NCBI RefSeq assembly: GCF_015207825.1
Contig: NZ_JADEWC010000002.1
Location: 1-64,000, forward strand
DNA: 64,000 nt
Direction: 5' to 3'
Source: Cyanobacterium stanieri LEGE 03274
GTDB taxonomy: Bacteria > Cyanobacteriota > Cyanobacteriia > Cyanobacteriales > Cyanobacteriaceae
Under the pieces are notes generated by a model. That model searched no databases. It was not told the origin of the DNA and worked only from the letters and a program-made list of their open reading frames with translations. Below, in pieces: positions 9,188 through 18,498 of the stretch (position 1 is the stretch's first letter; each line of letters begins with the position of its first letter). Position numbers and translations under genes: made by a program.

Positions 9188-9961
9188 ATGAAAGTCACTA
9201 TTCAAAAATTGTGTCAATGGAAACAGGAAAAAAAGCCTATTGTATGTTTGACGGCTTGGGATTATGCCATCGCATCTTTACTCGATGATGCTCAAATTGA
9301 CTTAATTTTGGTGGGCGATTCCTTGGCCATGGTGGCATTAGGTCATAATAATACTTTACCCATTACCCTTGAGGAGATGATACACCATACTAAGGCTGTG
9401 TGTCGGGGGGTAAAACGCTCTTTTGTGGTGTGTGATTTACCTTTTTTAACCTATCAAACCAGTGTAACCCATGCCATTGAGTCGGCGGGGAAAATTATTA
9501 AGGAAACCAATGCTGATGCGGTGAAACTAGAGGGGGGTTATCCTGCCATGGTGGAAACAGTGACTAGATTAACGGAAATTGGTATTCCTGTTATGGGTCA
9601 TGTGGGCTTAACTCCTCAGTCTGTAAGGGTTTTGGGTTATAAACAACAAGGTAAAAGTGCGATCGCCCAAGAAACCATTTTTAATCAAGCGGTAGCCCTC
9701 GAAAAAGCAGGGGCTTTTGCCATTGTATTAGAACATATGACCGAAGAATTAGCACAAAAAATTACCCACAGTCTTTCCATTCCTACCATTGGTATCGGGG
9801 CGGGAAAAAGTTGCGATGGACAGGTATTAGTAACCGCTGATTTATTGGGTTTATCCCCAAAAGTACCTCCTTTTGCCAAGATTTATACGGATTTAAAAAC
9901 CATTATTTCCGATTCCGTAAGTCAGTATGCTAAAGAAGTGCGATCGCACCAATTTCCCTAA
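9188..9961 (+). CDS. panB: 3-methyl-2-oxobutanoate hydroxymethyltransferase
   Basis: This enzyme makes ketopantoate from 2-oxoisovalerate and methylene-tetrahydrofolate, the first committed step to pantothenate and CoA. The 257-residue sequence shows family signatures: [16 protein letters not shown], the metal-site segment [36 protein letters not shown] and the late [15 protein letters not shown]. The length is near the usual 260-280. It is transcribed alone; the next downstream feature is a repeat. Other pantothenate genes are not in the window. Confidence 0.96.
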   Translation: MKVTIQKLCQWKQEKKPIVCLTAWDYAIASLLDDAQIDLILVGDSLAMVALGHNNTLPITLEEMIHHTKAVCRGVKRSFVVCDLPFLTYQTSVTHAIESAGKIIKETNADAVKLEGGYPAMVETVTRLTEIGIPVMGHVGLTPQSVRVLGYKQQGKSAIAQETIFNQAVALEKAGAFAIVLEHMTEELAQKITHSLSIPTIGIGAGKSCDGQVLVTADLLGLSPKVPPFAKIYTDLKTIISDSVSQYAKEVRSHQFP

Positions 9962-10020
9962 AAATAGACGCTATTAGTAGTATCTTAACTTGAGTTTGGG
10001 ATAATATTTTTCGTCTTGTT

Positions 10021-10107
10021 AGCAATAATATTAATATCTTAGTTTAATTTATTGAACGAACTGCCGTTAGCCGTGTAATTCATTACACGGTGATGTTACA
10101 AAAATAC
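10021..10107 (+). repeat. Partial copy of the ~150-bp palindromic repeat
   Basis: This stretch keeps the central part of the family: AATATCTTAGTTTAATTTATTGAAC followed by GCCGTTAGCCGTGTAATTC and ATTACACGG. The second hairpin (CCGTGTAAT/ATTACACGG) is perfect, while the first is weakened by a T. Both terminal repeats are missing. A further CCACCGTGTAACAATTGA fragment at about 10120 recurs near 25890 in the opposite orientation. Confidence 0.75.
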
Positions 10108-10191
10108 TTATACTATTATCCACCGTGTAACAATTGATGATAAACAATTATTATCTATTCCCCGTTGCCTGTTCCCCATTCCCCATTAAAG

Positions 10192-11190
10192 TTATCTTAA
10201 ATATTCCATAATACCATGGGCGATCGCCTCTCCCATTTGCCGACGATAGCTAGAATTAGATAAATTGCGATTATCCGTAGCACCCGTCAAAAACCCCACC
10301 TCCACTAACACCGCAGGCATATTAGTATTACGAAGCACATAAAATCTAGCTTGACGTACATTGCGATCGCCCACACTCAAACGCCGTAAAATAGTACGAT
10401 GAATCGTATGAGCCAAAAGCCTTCCCGTTTGAAAATAATAAGTTTCCAAACCATTAACCTCCGGGCGATTACCCCCCACCGCATTAGCATGAATACTAAC
10501 AAAAACATCCCCATCCCGATCATTAGCCAACCTCGCCCGTTGTTCAAGGGAAACAAATACATCACTATTACGAGTCATAATTACCTGATAACCCCCCCCT
10601 CGTAGCACCCTAGCCGTTTCCTGAGAAATTTCCAAAACAATTCCCTTTTCCCCAACACCCCGTAAACCAATGGCCCCCGGATCTCGTCCCCCATGTCCAG
10701 GATCAATTACAACCGTACCACGATTTTGAGTTGCAGTGGCAATGGTGGGGGCAGGAACGGCGATCGCCACGGTGTTGCCATCAGGTAAACTGTATATATC
10801 AGGGGTTTGAAACTTAGGTAACTGCACATACCAACGATTAGGGGCGAGGCTACGTACCTTTATTTGCCAAGGGCGCATGGTATAATTACCCGTCAACTCC
10901 ACCACCAGACGAGTAGTTTGACTATCAAGTTGCCCCACCCTCACTTCTCGCACATAACTACTTACCTCCCCATCACGGCGAGTTTCTCCCACCCTCGTAT
11001 TAGGCAAATCCACCACCAACCGAGTGGGATTCGCCATTAATTGCGCCCTAGGAATAACATTATTTTCCGTGACAATTTCTAAACGACTAAGATTTTGATT
11101 AAACTTCCAATATTGCAATGAACTAGCCCAGGCACTCAAACCCCACCAAGGAAAAATTATGGTTGCTAAAATAATCGATCTTAAATACAT
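10192..11190 (-). CDS. N-acetylmuramoyl-L-alanine amidase, AMIN plus Amidase_3
   Basis: A periplasmic amidase that cleaves the bond between MurNAc and L-Ala in peptidoglycan during cell separation. From the N-terminus: a signal peptide (IILATIIFPWWGLSAWA), an AMIN domain at ~25-130 (LVVDLPNTRVGE) that targets septal peptidoglycan, and a zinc Amidase_3 domain at ~160-332 with VVIDPGHGGRDPGA, EKGIVLEI, VSIHANA and VLVEVGFLT, carrying the His/Glu/His ligands and the catalytic Glu. The length of 332 is short for AmiC because there is only one AMIN copy. GAGGAG lies upstream; TTG at 11196 has better spacing, ATG at 11190 is the alternative used here. Confidence 0.93.
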   Translation of the reverse strand: MYLRSIILATIIFPWWGLSAWASSLQYWKFNQNLSRLEIVTENNVIPRAQLMANPTRLVVDLPNTRVGETRRDGEVSSYVREVRVGQLDSQTTRLVVELTGNYTMRPWQIKVRSLAPNRWYVQLPKFQTPDIYSLPDGNTVAIAVPAPTIATATQNRGTVVIDPGHGGRDPGAIGLRGVGEKGIVLEISQETARVLRGGGYQVIMTRNSDVFVSLEQRARLANDRDGDVFVSIHANAVGGNRPEVNGLETYYFQTGRLLAHTIHRTILRRLSVGDRNVRQARFYVLRNTNMPAVLVEVGFLTGATDNRNLSNSSYRRQMGEAIAHGIMEYLR

Positions 11191-11212
11191 ATCCAATCTC
11201 TACTCCTCACAC

Positions 11213-11254
11213 ATTTTTAAGGTTAACTCTTTATCTTATGAATACCTTAAAAAT
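11213..11254. repeat. Perfect 11-bp inverted repeat upstream of amidase gene
   Basis: ATTTTTAAGGT at 11213 and ACCTTAAAAAT at 11244 form a perfect 11-bp stem with a 20-base loop. It sits between the FHA gene and the amidase gene, just upstream of the amidase Shine-Dalgarno sequence. It could be an operator or 5' leader structure. Confidence 0.55.
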
Positions 11255-11386
11255 ATTTTGTTTCATCTAAAATCGTGAGGTTAACAAATCCAAAAATTTT
11301 TATAAACCATTCAAAACTATTCCCCTTGGCTGATGAGCGTAGGTTCATCATTCCCCCCTCTAGTTGCCCAACTTTTTCAACACACC

Positions 11387-11812
11387 TTAAATTTCAAAAT
11401 CTGTCCCCATCATAGCAGGATCAATCAAAGTAATATCAAAAGGATCATCGGGGGGAAGGGGAGGAAATACATCCCGACTAGATTGATGATAGATAGCAAA
11501 AACTTGTGGTCCAAATACAACCTTATCCCCTGTTTTTAATTGAGCATTATTAACCTTCTTACCATTAATGATGATACCATTTGCACTCAATTCCTCTCCG
11601 TTGCCATCCACAATATGATAATGGGCAAGACCTTCTTCATCAAAAATACGCATAATAGTGGCATGATGACGAGATACAAAGGGTGATTGGATGACTATAT
11701 CGCAGTTTCTACCTCTACCGATGGAATATTTATTTTTTTTCAATAATATTTCTCTTCTTCCTTTATCGTCTTCTACAACTAAGATATGGGCGGTGTGGGG
11801 TTGAGCTGTCAT
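11387..11812 (-). CDS. FHA-domain protein
   Basis: A 141-residue protein made almost only of a forkhead-associated domain, which binds phosphothreonine peptides. The diagnostic residues are visible: YSIGRGRNCDIVI (Gly-Arg of the first loop), FVSRHHATI (Ser and His contacts) and NGIIINGKKV (Asn of the last loop), between about residues 20 and 105. No other domain is present, so it is probably an adaptor of Ser/Thr kinase signalling. The partner kinase is not in the window. A short acidic C-terminal tail follows the domain. Confidence 0.9.
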   Translation of the reverse strand: MTAQPHTAHILVVEDDKGRREILLKKNKYSIGRGRNCDIVIQSPFVSRHHATIMRIFDEEGLAHYHIVDGNGEELSANGIIINGKKVNNAQLKTGDKVVFGPQVFAIYHQSSRDVFPPLPPDDPFDITLIDPAMMGTDFEI

Positions 11813-11963
11813 TTCTAATTTTTATAATAACTATTTTGCTGATGATATGGATTCACTAAGATCATTTTGTAGTAATGCAAATCAGGTGTAGTCCCTGATG
11901 AAAGGATAAAGACTTTTTAACAGAAATAATTGTTATGGCCTTAATAATCATTTCCATTATCCT

Positions 11964-14309
11964 TTATTTGTTATCAACTGTCCATTTTTTGAGTTGTAGG
12001 GAGTTAGTGACAACAACAATAGAACTTAATGCCATAAATCCCCCTGCGGTAGCAGGGTTGAGCAATATATGATAGCTAGGTAAAAGTATCCCCGCCGCAA
12101 TGGGTATGGTTATTACATTGTAACTTAATGCCCAAAACAGATTTTGTTTGATTTTCTGGAGGGTTTTTTGACTGAGTTTGATGGCGGTGATAATATCGCT
12201 TAACTTATTTCTTGTTAATACCACTGAAGCAGTTTTGATGGCAATTTCCGAACCTTGGGGCATGGCAATGGCAAAATCGGCTTCCGTCATGGCAGGGGCG
12301 TCATTAATGCCGTCTCCCACCATGGCAATGGTTTTGTCGGGGAATTTTTGTTTTAATTCTTTGATTAATTGTCCTTTTTCTTGGGGATTAACACCACCAT
12401 AGTAAGTATTAATGTTTAGTTTAGAGGCGATCGCCCGTACCACATTAACTTGATCGCCACTAAGTAATATTACATCTGACCCCATCCCCTGAATTTGGGC
12501 AACGGTTTGTCGTGCAAAAGGGCGAATTTCATCAGCCAAGGCAAAAAAGCCTAAAGGAGTATTTCCCTGAGCCAAATAAATAACGGTTTTACCCCCGTTT
12601 TGTAAATTCACAACCTGTCTTTTAACGGCGACATCGAGATAAATTCCTTCTCCCTCTAACCATGACTCATTACCACAATAGAAATTTTTTGTGCCATGGA
12701 CATCCCCCCGAATACCCCCACTAGGATAGTTTTCCACATTATCCGTATCCAAAAATGATAACCCTTGGTTGTTGGCTTCCCTGACGAGGGCTTGGGCAAC
12801 AGGATGATTAGAAGCGATTTCCAAACTAGAAGCAATCTGTAATAATTCACCATGGGAGAATTCATGGTTGCCCACATTAACTATATCCGTAACCTCAAAA
12901 CGTCCTTCAGTTAAAGTACCCGTTTTATCAAAGACTATTATATCAAGGTTCTGAGCCTGTTCCAACACATCTCCCCCCTTAATCAATAACCCTTGCTCCG
13001 CACCTACCCCAGTACCCACTAAAATCGCCGTGGGAGTTGCTAAACCAAGGGCGCAAGGACAGGCTATCACTAAGACATCAATGGCTAATTTGAGGCTCAT
13101 AATCAAGGCTGAGGTGTCCAAATCCCCTAAAAGATATGACCAATTTTTTGTACCCCAACCATACCAAAAACAGAAAGTCATCAGGGCGATCGTCATAATA
13201 CCATAAGCAAAATATCCAGACACCGTATCCGCCAATTTTTGTACAGGGGCTTTTCTAGTTTGGGCTTCCTCCACCATAGCAATAATTTGACTCAACACCG
13301 TTTTTGAGCCAGACTCAGTGGTTTCCACCACCACCATACCCCCAAGATTGATCGTACCCGCACACACTCCATCTCCCTTACCCTTAAACACCGCCATGGA
13401 TTCCCCTGTCAACATCGACTCATCCACGCTAGTATCACCTAGAATAATCGTACCATCCACGGGAAATTGTTCCCCTTCCAATACCCTTACCCATTCTTGG
13501 GGTTTAACTTGAGCAGAAGGAATCTTTAACCCCTCATCCTGATTATTTTTGTCCTTACCAATAATTCTTGCCCAAGGGGGGCGTAAACTCATCAATGCTT
13601 CTAGGGCTTCAGAAGCCTTATTTCTGGCTCTACTTTCCAAAACTCGTCCTAAAAAGATAAAACCCAATAGCATCACAGGCTCATCAAAAAAGCATTCCCA
13701 TCCCAAATCAGGAAAAACCAACGCCACACAACTAGCCAGATAAGCCGAAACAGTACCAAGACCGATTAAACTATTCATATTTGGTTGACGATGCCATAAC
13801 CCTTGCCAACCATTTAAAATAATTTCCCTACCCGGAATCATTAATGCTAGGGTTGCCAAAGCCCAATGAAACCAAATGTTAGTGAGAGGATGTAAATAAC
13901 CCATACCAACAAAATGATGGAGATGTCCAATGGTAGAAAAAATTAACAAGATTACAGCACTAATTAACTGATATGTTTGTAATCTTTGTTCTGTTTGTTG
14001 TTGTTTTTCCCTTATTTTTTGCCAATTCTGTTCATCTACCGATGTTCTTACTTCACTAGGAAAACCCCCTAGGGTAAGTTTTTGAGCTAAGTTTTCAGGT
14101 TCAACTTCTCCTTTTTGATACTCCACCAAGGCAACCGCAGTAATTAAATTTACCGTGGCACAAACTACCCCTGGATATTGGCTAATTTGTCTTTCCACAG
14201 CTTTAACACAACCAGCGCACTTCATTCCCTGTACATCAAGGGTAAGAGTATCATTATTTTTGGCAGTGTTATCTTTTGGAGATGATGGAGAAGGGGCAAC
14301 GGTTATCAT
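11964..14309 (-). CDS. Copper-transporting P1B-type ATPase (CtaA/PacS/CopA family)
   Basis: The protein moves Cu+ across a membrane using ATP. It has one N-terminal heavy-metal domain with GMKCAGCVKAVE, eight hydrophobic segments, the transmembrane CPCALGLATPTA metal site, the phosphorylation motif DKTGTLTEG, the HP motif ASNHPVAQAL of heavy-metal pumps and the hinge GDGINDAPAM. This is full length. In cyanobacteria CtaA imports copper at the plasma membrane and PacS feeds thylakoid plastocyanin; I cannot separate the two from sequence alone. The ATG at 14309 is used; a TTG at 14336 directly abuts the upstream stop. The gene follows comFB with 27 bp spacing and is probably cotranscribed. Confidence 0.92.
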   Translation of the reverse strand: MITVAPSPSSPKDNTAKNNDTLTLDVQGMKCAGCVKAVERQISQYPGVVCATVNLITAVALVEYQKGEVEPENLAQKLTLGGFPSEVRTSVDEQNWQKIREKQQQTEQRLQTYQLISAVILLIFSTIGHLHHFVGMGYLHPLTNIWFHWALATLALMIPGREIILNGWQGLWHRQPNMNSLIGLGTVSAYLASCVALVFPDLGWECFFDEPVMLLGFIFLGRVLESRARNKASEALEALMSLRPPWARIIGKDKNNQDEGLKIPSAQVKPQEWVRVLEGEQFPVDGTIILGDTSVDESMLTGESMAVFKGKGDGVCAGTINLGGMVVVETTESGSKTVLSQIIAMVEEAQTRKAPVQKLADTVSGYFAYGIMTIALMTFCFWYGWGTKNWSYLLGDLDTSALIMSLKLAIDVLVIACPCALGLATPTAILVGTGVGAEQGLLIKGGDVLEQAQNLDIIVFDKTGTLTEGRFEVTDIVNVGNHEFSHGELLQIASSLEIASNHPVAQALVREANNQGLSFLDTDNVENYPSGGIRGDVHGTKNFYCGNESWLEGEGIYLDVAVKRQVVNLQNGGKTVIYLAQGNTPLGFFALADEIRPFARQTVAQIQGMGSDVILLSGDQVNVVRAIASKLNINTYYGGVNPQEKGQLIKELKQKFPDKTIAMVGDGINDAPAMTEADFAIAMPQGSEIAIKTASVVLTRNKLSDIITAIKLSQKTLQKIKQNLFWALSYNVITIPIAAGILLPSYHILLNPATAGGFMALSSIVVVTNSLQLKKWTVDNK

Positions 14310-14336
14310 TAGCAATAGGATAGGGATGGACAACAA

Positions 14337-14873
14337 TTATGATTCGTAATTAGGGGCTTGGGATTGTAATAATTTTGTTACCTGTTCAAATACATTATGG
14401 GATTGAGAGCCTTTGTTGAGGGCTTGTCTTTCGGGGTGGAAGTTAGGGCGCTCGAGATACAATGAAATTGCTTGTTCTACCTGATTATTGATAATTTCCG
14501 TTAGTTCTTTTTTTGCCTTTTCACGTTGAAAACTCGCTCCTTCCTCCGTGGTAGCATAAAGGGGAGGAAGACGATTAAGGGCATAGGCGGCGATGTCCCC
14601 CACATCCAAAAGTCGGTTGCTAGTGGTTTCAATTTCAGCCACTCGGGAAATTACCTCGCTGACGACTAATTCTTCCATGACATTGATAAATTGCTTTCTC
14701 GGCATGGCTACCACTTCCCCTGTTAGTAATGCACCCATTAATTTATCTAGGGCTAAATATTCTTCATTGGATAATTCGGCGGAGGTGTCGCACAGTCTTC
14801 CTACTTCAGCTTCCATGGTTGGTGTTAAATAACCACTTTCGAGGGCTTGTTCAACGATTTTATTAATATTCAT
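14337..14873 (-). CDS. comFB: ComFB-family protein, putative cyclic-dinucleotide receptor
   Basis: The 178-residue protein matches the late-competence ComFB family: MEELVVSEVISRVAEI followed by LDVGDIAAYALNRLPPLYA and TTEEGASFQREKA, between about residues 65 and 130. Recent work assigns cyanobacterial ComFB/CdgR proteins as c-di-GMP or c-di-AMP receptors acting in competence, motility or cell size; I rely on family knowledge for this. N- and C-terminal extensions are helical. It is directly upstream of the copper ATPase on the same strand. Confidence 0.8.
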   Translation of the reverse strand: MNINKIVEQALESGYLTPTMEAEVGRLCDTSAELSNEEYLALDKLMGALLTGEVVAMPRKQFINVMEELVVSEVISRVAEIETTSNRLLDVGDIAAYALNRLPPLYATTEEGASFQREKAKKELTEIINNQVEQAISLYLERPNFHPERQALNKGSQSHNVFEQVTKLLQSQAPNYES

Positions 14874-15006
14874 CGAGATTATAATTTTGTGAAGGCAAAT
14901 ACTACTACTATTTTACTAACATCTTGTGTTTACGACATTATACCCCTCAAGAATTAATTTTATTACCTTTGGATTTGAAAAGATTTTGGGTGTTACTGAT
15001 TTTAGA

Positions 15007-15092
15007 TTAACCTCAATTCGGAATAACGGTTTATGAATAGCACAAGTGTTGGATTGTAAGTTAGAGATGAGATGTTGCTTAATCACAGTGTG
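15007..15092 (+). repeat. ~86-bp dispersed repeat, copy 1
   Basis: The stretch TTAACCTCAATTCGGAATAA to AATCACAGTG matches 63302-63388 along its length with scattered substitutions. It includes CACAAGTGTTGG and GTAAGTTAGAG blocks. It lies in the promoter region of the TspO-like gene within an otherwise empty ~300-bp gap. Confidence 0.75.
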
Positions 15093-15171
15093 AAATATAT
15101 TGGGAAAAGATTAATGTACTATTGGATTATTGCATTGGAAAAAATTAATATCACATTTAAGCTAAAAAATA

Positions 15172-15948
15172 ATGAAAATTGATCAAGATAGACTGAGACA
15201 ATGGGTTAATTTTCTAGCTATTTTATCTGCTTTTGGTATCAATATCTGGGCTAATATTGCCCCTTGGAAGGGATTAACCATTGGTGAAATTTCGACTACC
15301 TTCTTCCCCAATGTACTGATAATTCCCGCTAACTATGCTTTTGCTATTTGGGGACTTATTTATTTAGGATTAATCAGTCTGGCTATTTACCAAGTTTTAT
15401 CAACTCAAAGCAATAATCCTCGTTTTCGCCAGATGGGCTACTATCTAGCCATCAGCAGTTTGAGCCAAATTATCTGGGTATTACTTTTTCAATCTCAACT
15501 GTTTACCCTATCGGTTATGGCGATGGTCGGAATTTTAATTCCTTTAATTCTCCTCTACTTGAGGTTAGGGATTAACTTAACAAAACTTCCTTTCTTACAA
15601 AAATGGTTGATTAATTTTCCCATCAGTATCTATTTCGCTTGGATTAGTGTAGCCACTGTTATTAACATAGCTTCAGCTCTGGACAGGGCAAATTGGGGTG
15701 GCTGGGGAATCAGTTCTCAAGTGTGGACAGCCATCATGATGGTAGTAAGTGCGACCATAGCTGTAACAGTCATTTGGCAACGTAGGGATAACGTTTATGG
15801 CGGAGTGTTTGTTTGGGCTTTAGTCGCAATCGCCTTGCGACAAATAGAAGAAAATCTCACCCTTGCCGTCATAGCTGGTGTACTAGCTGGACTGCTGGTA
15901 CTCATTATCATCGGGAGAAAAGCGAAAGCAAGGAGAAAAAGAATTTGA
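15172..15948 (+). CDS. TspO/MBR-type tryptophan-rich membrane protein
   Basis: A 258-residue integral membrane protein with about seven hydrophobic segments. Conserved features include PNVLIIPANYAFAIWGLIYL near residue 44, and Trp/Arg/Asn residues near DRANWGGWGISSQVW. These match the long tryptophan-rich sensory protein group related to TspO, which binds tetrapyrroles in characterised members. The C-terminus is very basic (KAKARRKRI). Function here is by family only. An intact ~150-bp repeat element starts 12 bp after the stop. Confidence 0.75.
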   Translation: MKIDQDRLRQWVNFLAILSAFGINIWANIAPWKGLTIGEISTTFFPNVLIIPANYAFAIWGLIYLGLISLAIYQVLSTQSNNPRFRQMGYYLAISSLSQIIWVLLFQSQLFTLSVMAMVGILIPLILLYLRLGINLTKLPFLQKWLINFPISIYFAWISVATVINIASALDRANWGGWGISSQVWTAIMMVVSATIAVTVIWQRRDNVYGGVFVWALVAIALRQIEENLTLAVIAGVLAGLLVLIIIGRKAKARRKRI

Positions 15949-15960
15949 AAATTAAGCTAT

Positions 15961-16109
15961 TATATCAAGTCCGCTTGATCACTTACAAATTAGTAATATT
16001 AATATCTTAGTTCAATAAATTGAACTAACCATCGTTAACCGTGTAATTTATTACACGGTGGGGGTACGAAGATACAATCTATTGATAACGAATTATCCGA
16101 ACTTGATGT
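15961..16109 (+). repeat. ~150-bp palindromic interspersed repeat, full copy
   Basis: The copy runs from TATATCAAGTCCGCTTGATC to GAACTTGATGT, with imperfect terminal inverted repeats. Inside are GTTCAAT-AA-ATTGAAC and CCGTGTAAT-TT-ATTACACGG hairpins. It is nearly the exact reverse complement of the copy at 17310 on the other side of the cobalamin-binding-like gene. Confidence 0.85.
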
Positions 16110-16235
16110 CAAAGGTGCAAAGTGACTATCAATTAAGCATTTAATTCAATTCTTTTGCTTTATCTACCGCATCTGCACCCGTTTGTATTTTATCTACAGC
16201 TTTCCTAGCTTTATGCTTCTTGAAGTCATGATCTC

Positions 16236-17156
16236 TTATCCTAGAAGTTGCCAAACCTTTTCTTGATGACCAAAATTAAAGCTATCTGGATGAAGAATTT
16301 CCGCCAAGATTTCTAAAGAATCAACTAAACGAGGACCAGGACGGTTAAAATAAGCATTCCCATCAGTGATGAAGACTTTTCCTTGCTTCACTGCTTGTAA
16401 ATTACTCCAATTAGGATGCTTCATCAATACTTGGGATTCTTGACGAGTTCTCTCTAAATCAAAGCCACAGGGCATGATGATAATGACTTCAGGATCAGCT
16501 TGAGATAAGGCGTCCCAAGTTAGGTACGGTGAATGTTCCCCTTTTTTGCCCAATAAAGGTTTACCCCCTGCCATTTCTATCAATTCGGGAATCCAATTTC
16601 CTCCCCCCATTAAAGGTTCAGTCCATTCCAAAGCCACCACTGTCGGACGGTTATCTTCTGACAAGGTTTCTGTTTGAGAGACTATCTTTTGGACTCTTGC
16701 CTGTAATTGCTGTAAAGTCGTTTCACAAGGAACATCTAATATTCGGGCAACTCGTTCAATGTCTGCCCAAACCTCTTTGAGTAAATTTGGTTGTAAGGAA
16801 ATGATTTGAGGCTGACTCGAAATCAAAGAAGTAACCGCCCTTTCAACGTCTAGGAAACTAACAGCACAGACATCGCACTGATCCTGAGTAACAATGTGAG
16901 TCGGTTGCAATTGTTCGATAACATCTGTTTTAAGTTCATATATACTTACAGCAGATTGTAAGAGAGATTGCACATCACTATCAATTTCCCGACTGGGTTT
17001 TTGAGAATTTAATCTCGCTATAGTACAGATGGGCAACTTGCCAACTTCCATCGGATAGTCACATTCATGGGAGCGCCCGACTAAACTCCCTATTAATCCC
17101 AGAACTTCGATAATTTCTGTGGCACTTGGTAGCAGTGAAATAATTCTTTTATCCAT
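16236..17156 (-). CDS. Cobalamin-binding (BtuF-like) ABC substrate-binding fold protein
   Basis: The 306-residue protein has the periplasmic-binding fold of the BtuF/Fe-B12 group: RIISLLPSATEIIEVLGL with GRSHECDYP at the N-terminus, the central THIVTQDQCDVCAVS, and VVALEWTEPLMGGGNWIPE in the second lobe. No signal peptide is seen at either possible start (ATG 17156 or TTG 17162), so it may act in the cytoplasm, as in a group of cyanobacterial homologues. No permease or ATPase is adjacent. The gene is bracketed by two inverted ~150-bp repeats. In the next frame beyond its stop, a short open tail ends KAVDKIQTGADAVDKAKELN; this may be a remnant. Confidence 0.82.
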   Translation of the reverse strand: MDKRIISLLPSATEIIEVLGLIGSLVGRSHECDYPMEVGKLPICTIARLNSQKPSREIDSDVQSLLQSAVSIYELKTDVIEQLQPTHIVTQDQCDVCAVSFLDVERAVTSLISSQPQIISLQPNLLKEVWADIERVARILDVPCETTLQQLQARVQKIVSQTETLSEDNRPTVVALEWTEPLMGGGNWIPELIEMAGGKPLLGKKGEHSPYLTWDALSQADPEVIIIMPCGFDLERTRQESQVLMKHPNWSNLQAVKQGKVFITDGNAYFNRPGPRLVDSLEILAEILHPDSFNFGHQEKVWQLLG

Positions 17157-17309
17157 TAGCAATACTCATTACTGTTTCAGGGCAATCAAAAATTTAGTAT
17201 AACTGTCCTAGGTTAATAAACCCATATTGCCATAAAACCATAGACAGTTGGTCAGGAGTTTTTTTTATGTGAGGCTGTGCCAACTGAAAAAACGGCTAAA
17301 TCTTAAGTA

Positions 17310-17458
17310 ATATCAAGTTCGGATAATTCGTTATCAATAGATTGTATCTTCGTACTCCCACCGTGTAATGAATTACACGGCTAACTATGGTTCATTCAAT
17401 AAATTGAACTAAGATATTGATATTACTAATTTGTAAATTATCAAGCGGACTTGATATG
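17310..17458 (-). repeat. ~150-bp palindromic interspersed repeat, full copy, reverse orientation
   Basis: This 149-bp copy starts ATATCAAGTTCGGATAATTC and ends AAGCGGACTTGATAT. It contains the CCGTGTAAT-GA-ATTACACGG hairpin and TTCAATAAATTGAA. It is in inverted orientation to the copy at 15961, so the two could pair across ~1.2 kb. Confidence 0.88.
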
Positions 17459-17653
17459 AAGGACAAAGAAGCTACCTTTTATTCTAGTAACTGATCTTAC
17501 ATATAATTTACTAATTGAAGGGGAGAAAATGCTTCAAGTAGGCTTATCAACCATAGGAAAAAGGCAATAATGATAATATTTTTAAATTGGTTATGGTGAT
17601 AATGAAAATATATTTCATACTGTAATTAAGTAACCCCTAAATTTAAAAGTGCT

Positions 17654-17992
17654 ATGAACGATTCTGAAAAACAAGAAAATAAGATAAATTCATCTGAAAA
17701 TCAATCCCTTGATAAGCCCATTACCCCTTTTCGTTGCTTTATGGGGGCTTCTATTTCAGGGGCTTTGGCGATCGCAGCTTATCTACTAACTAAATCCATT
17801 GTGGAAACCTATGCGGGAATTCCCATTAGTTTTGATAACCCCATGGCAGCCCGTATCGCATCCACCGTTAGGACTCTCATCATGGGCATTACCACTATGG
17901 CAACCTTTGTCTTTGTCATGGTAACGGTAGGTTTATTCGCCCTTGGGATTCAATTAATCTTCAAAAAATCTAACTCTACCCCAGAATCTTAA
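17654..17992 (+). CDS. DUF3082 membrane protein
   Basis: A 112-residue protein with a hydrophilic N-terminus and two transmembrane helices (GASISGALAIAAYLL and TMATFVFVMVTVGLFALGI), joined by a conserved loop with PMAARIASTVRTLI. It matches DUF3082, a cyanobacterial/plastid-lineage family of unknown function. It is the first of a run of same-strand genes up to rnc. Confidence 0.75.
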   Translation: MNDSEKQENKINSSENQSLDKPITPFRCFMGASISGALAIAAYLLTKSIVETYAGIPISFDNPMAARIASTVRTLIMGITTMATFVFVMVTVGLFALGIQLIFKKSNSTPES

Positions 17993-18090
17993 TGTCAATT
18001 CTGAGAAATTTTCATCATTTATGTAAATTTATGTAAAGTTTGTTAGGATCAGATATAGAGTAGTAATATATAAATATATAAAAAATAAAT

Positions 18091-18417
18091 ATGCAACCAT
18101 CTCAACCCACAGAAAAAGAACTACTGGCAAAGGTTCTTGCACCTTTACTAGAAGACTTTCAATACTGGTTTTCTCGCTCTATAACATTGCTAGAGTCGGA
18201 AAGAATTACTTTTTTATCAGAACAAGAACAAAACGATTTGATTGCTAGAATCAAAAGTTCTCAAGATGAAGTAAAAACAGCCTCAATGCTTTTTAGGGCA
18301 ACCGATGGACAAGCTGGAGTGGATACAAAGGTTTTAATGCCTTGGCATAGTCTCGTCGCAGAATGCTGGGGGGTTGCCCGTCGTTGGCGCTTAGAAAAAG
18401 AGCAAAATCCAAACTAA
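18091..18417 (+). CDS. DUF2605 protein
   Basis: A 108-residue soluble protein, mostly helical, with conserved FQYWFSRSITLLESERI, LFRATDGQAGVD and PWHSLVAECWGVARRWR. These match DUF2605, a cyanobacterial family of unknown function. It precedes the DUF2973 gene by 81 bp; the pair is often neighbours in cyanobacteria as far as I recall. Confidence 0.78.
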   Translation: MQPSQPTEKELLAKVLAPLLEDFQYWFSRSITLLESERITFLSEQEQNDLIARIKSSQDEVKTASMLFRATDGQAGVDTKVLMPWHSLVAECWGVARRWRLEKEQNPN

Positions 18418-18498
18418 ATTTTTCCGATCTAGGAAAGATATTAATCCATAAACCATTTAATCAACAACTATTACAACAAAATCTGAGCGGAGATTTTA

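Noticed and set aside
11200-11212. CTCCTCACAC resembling the unpaired motif of the cyanobacterial Yfr1 RNA
   Set aside because: It is the complement of the GTGTGAGGAG ribosome-binding region of the minus-strand amidase gene, and the 5' stem of Yfr1 is missing.
16141-16235. Short open tail ending KAVDKIQTGADAVDKAKELN on the minus strand, just past the BtuF-like gene
   Set aside because: There is no suitable start of its own and it overlaps another frame. It may be a remnant, but the evidence is too thin for a gene call.
16110-17653. Cobalamin riboswitch near the BtuF-like gene
   Set aside because: I find no B12-box-like element upstream of the gene, and the conserved core is not recognisable.
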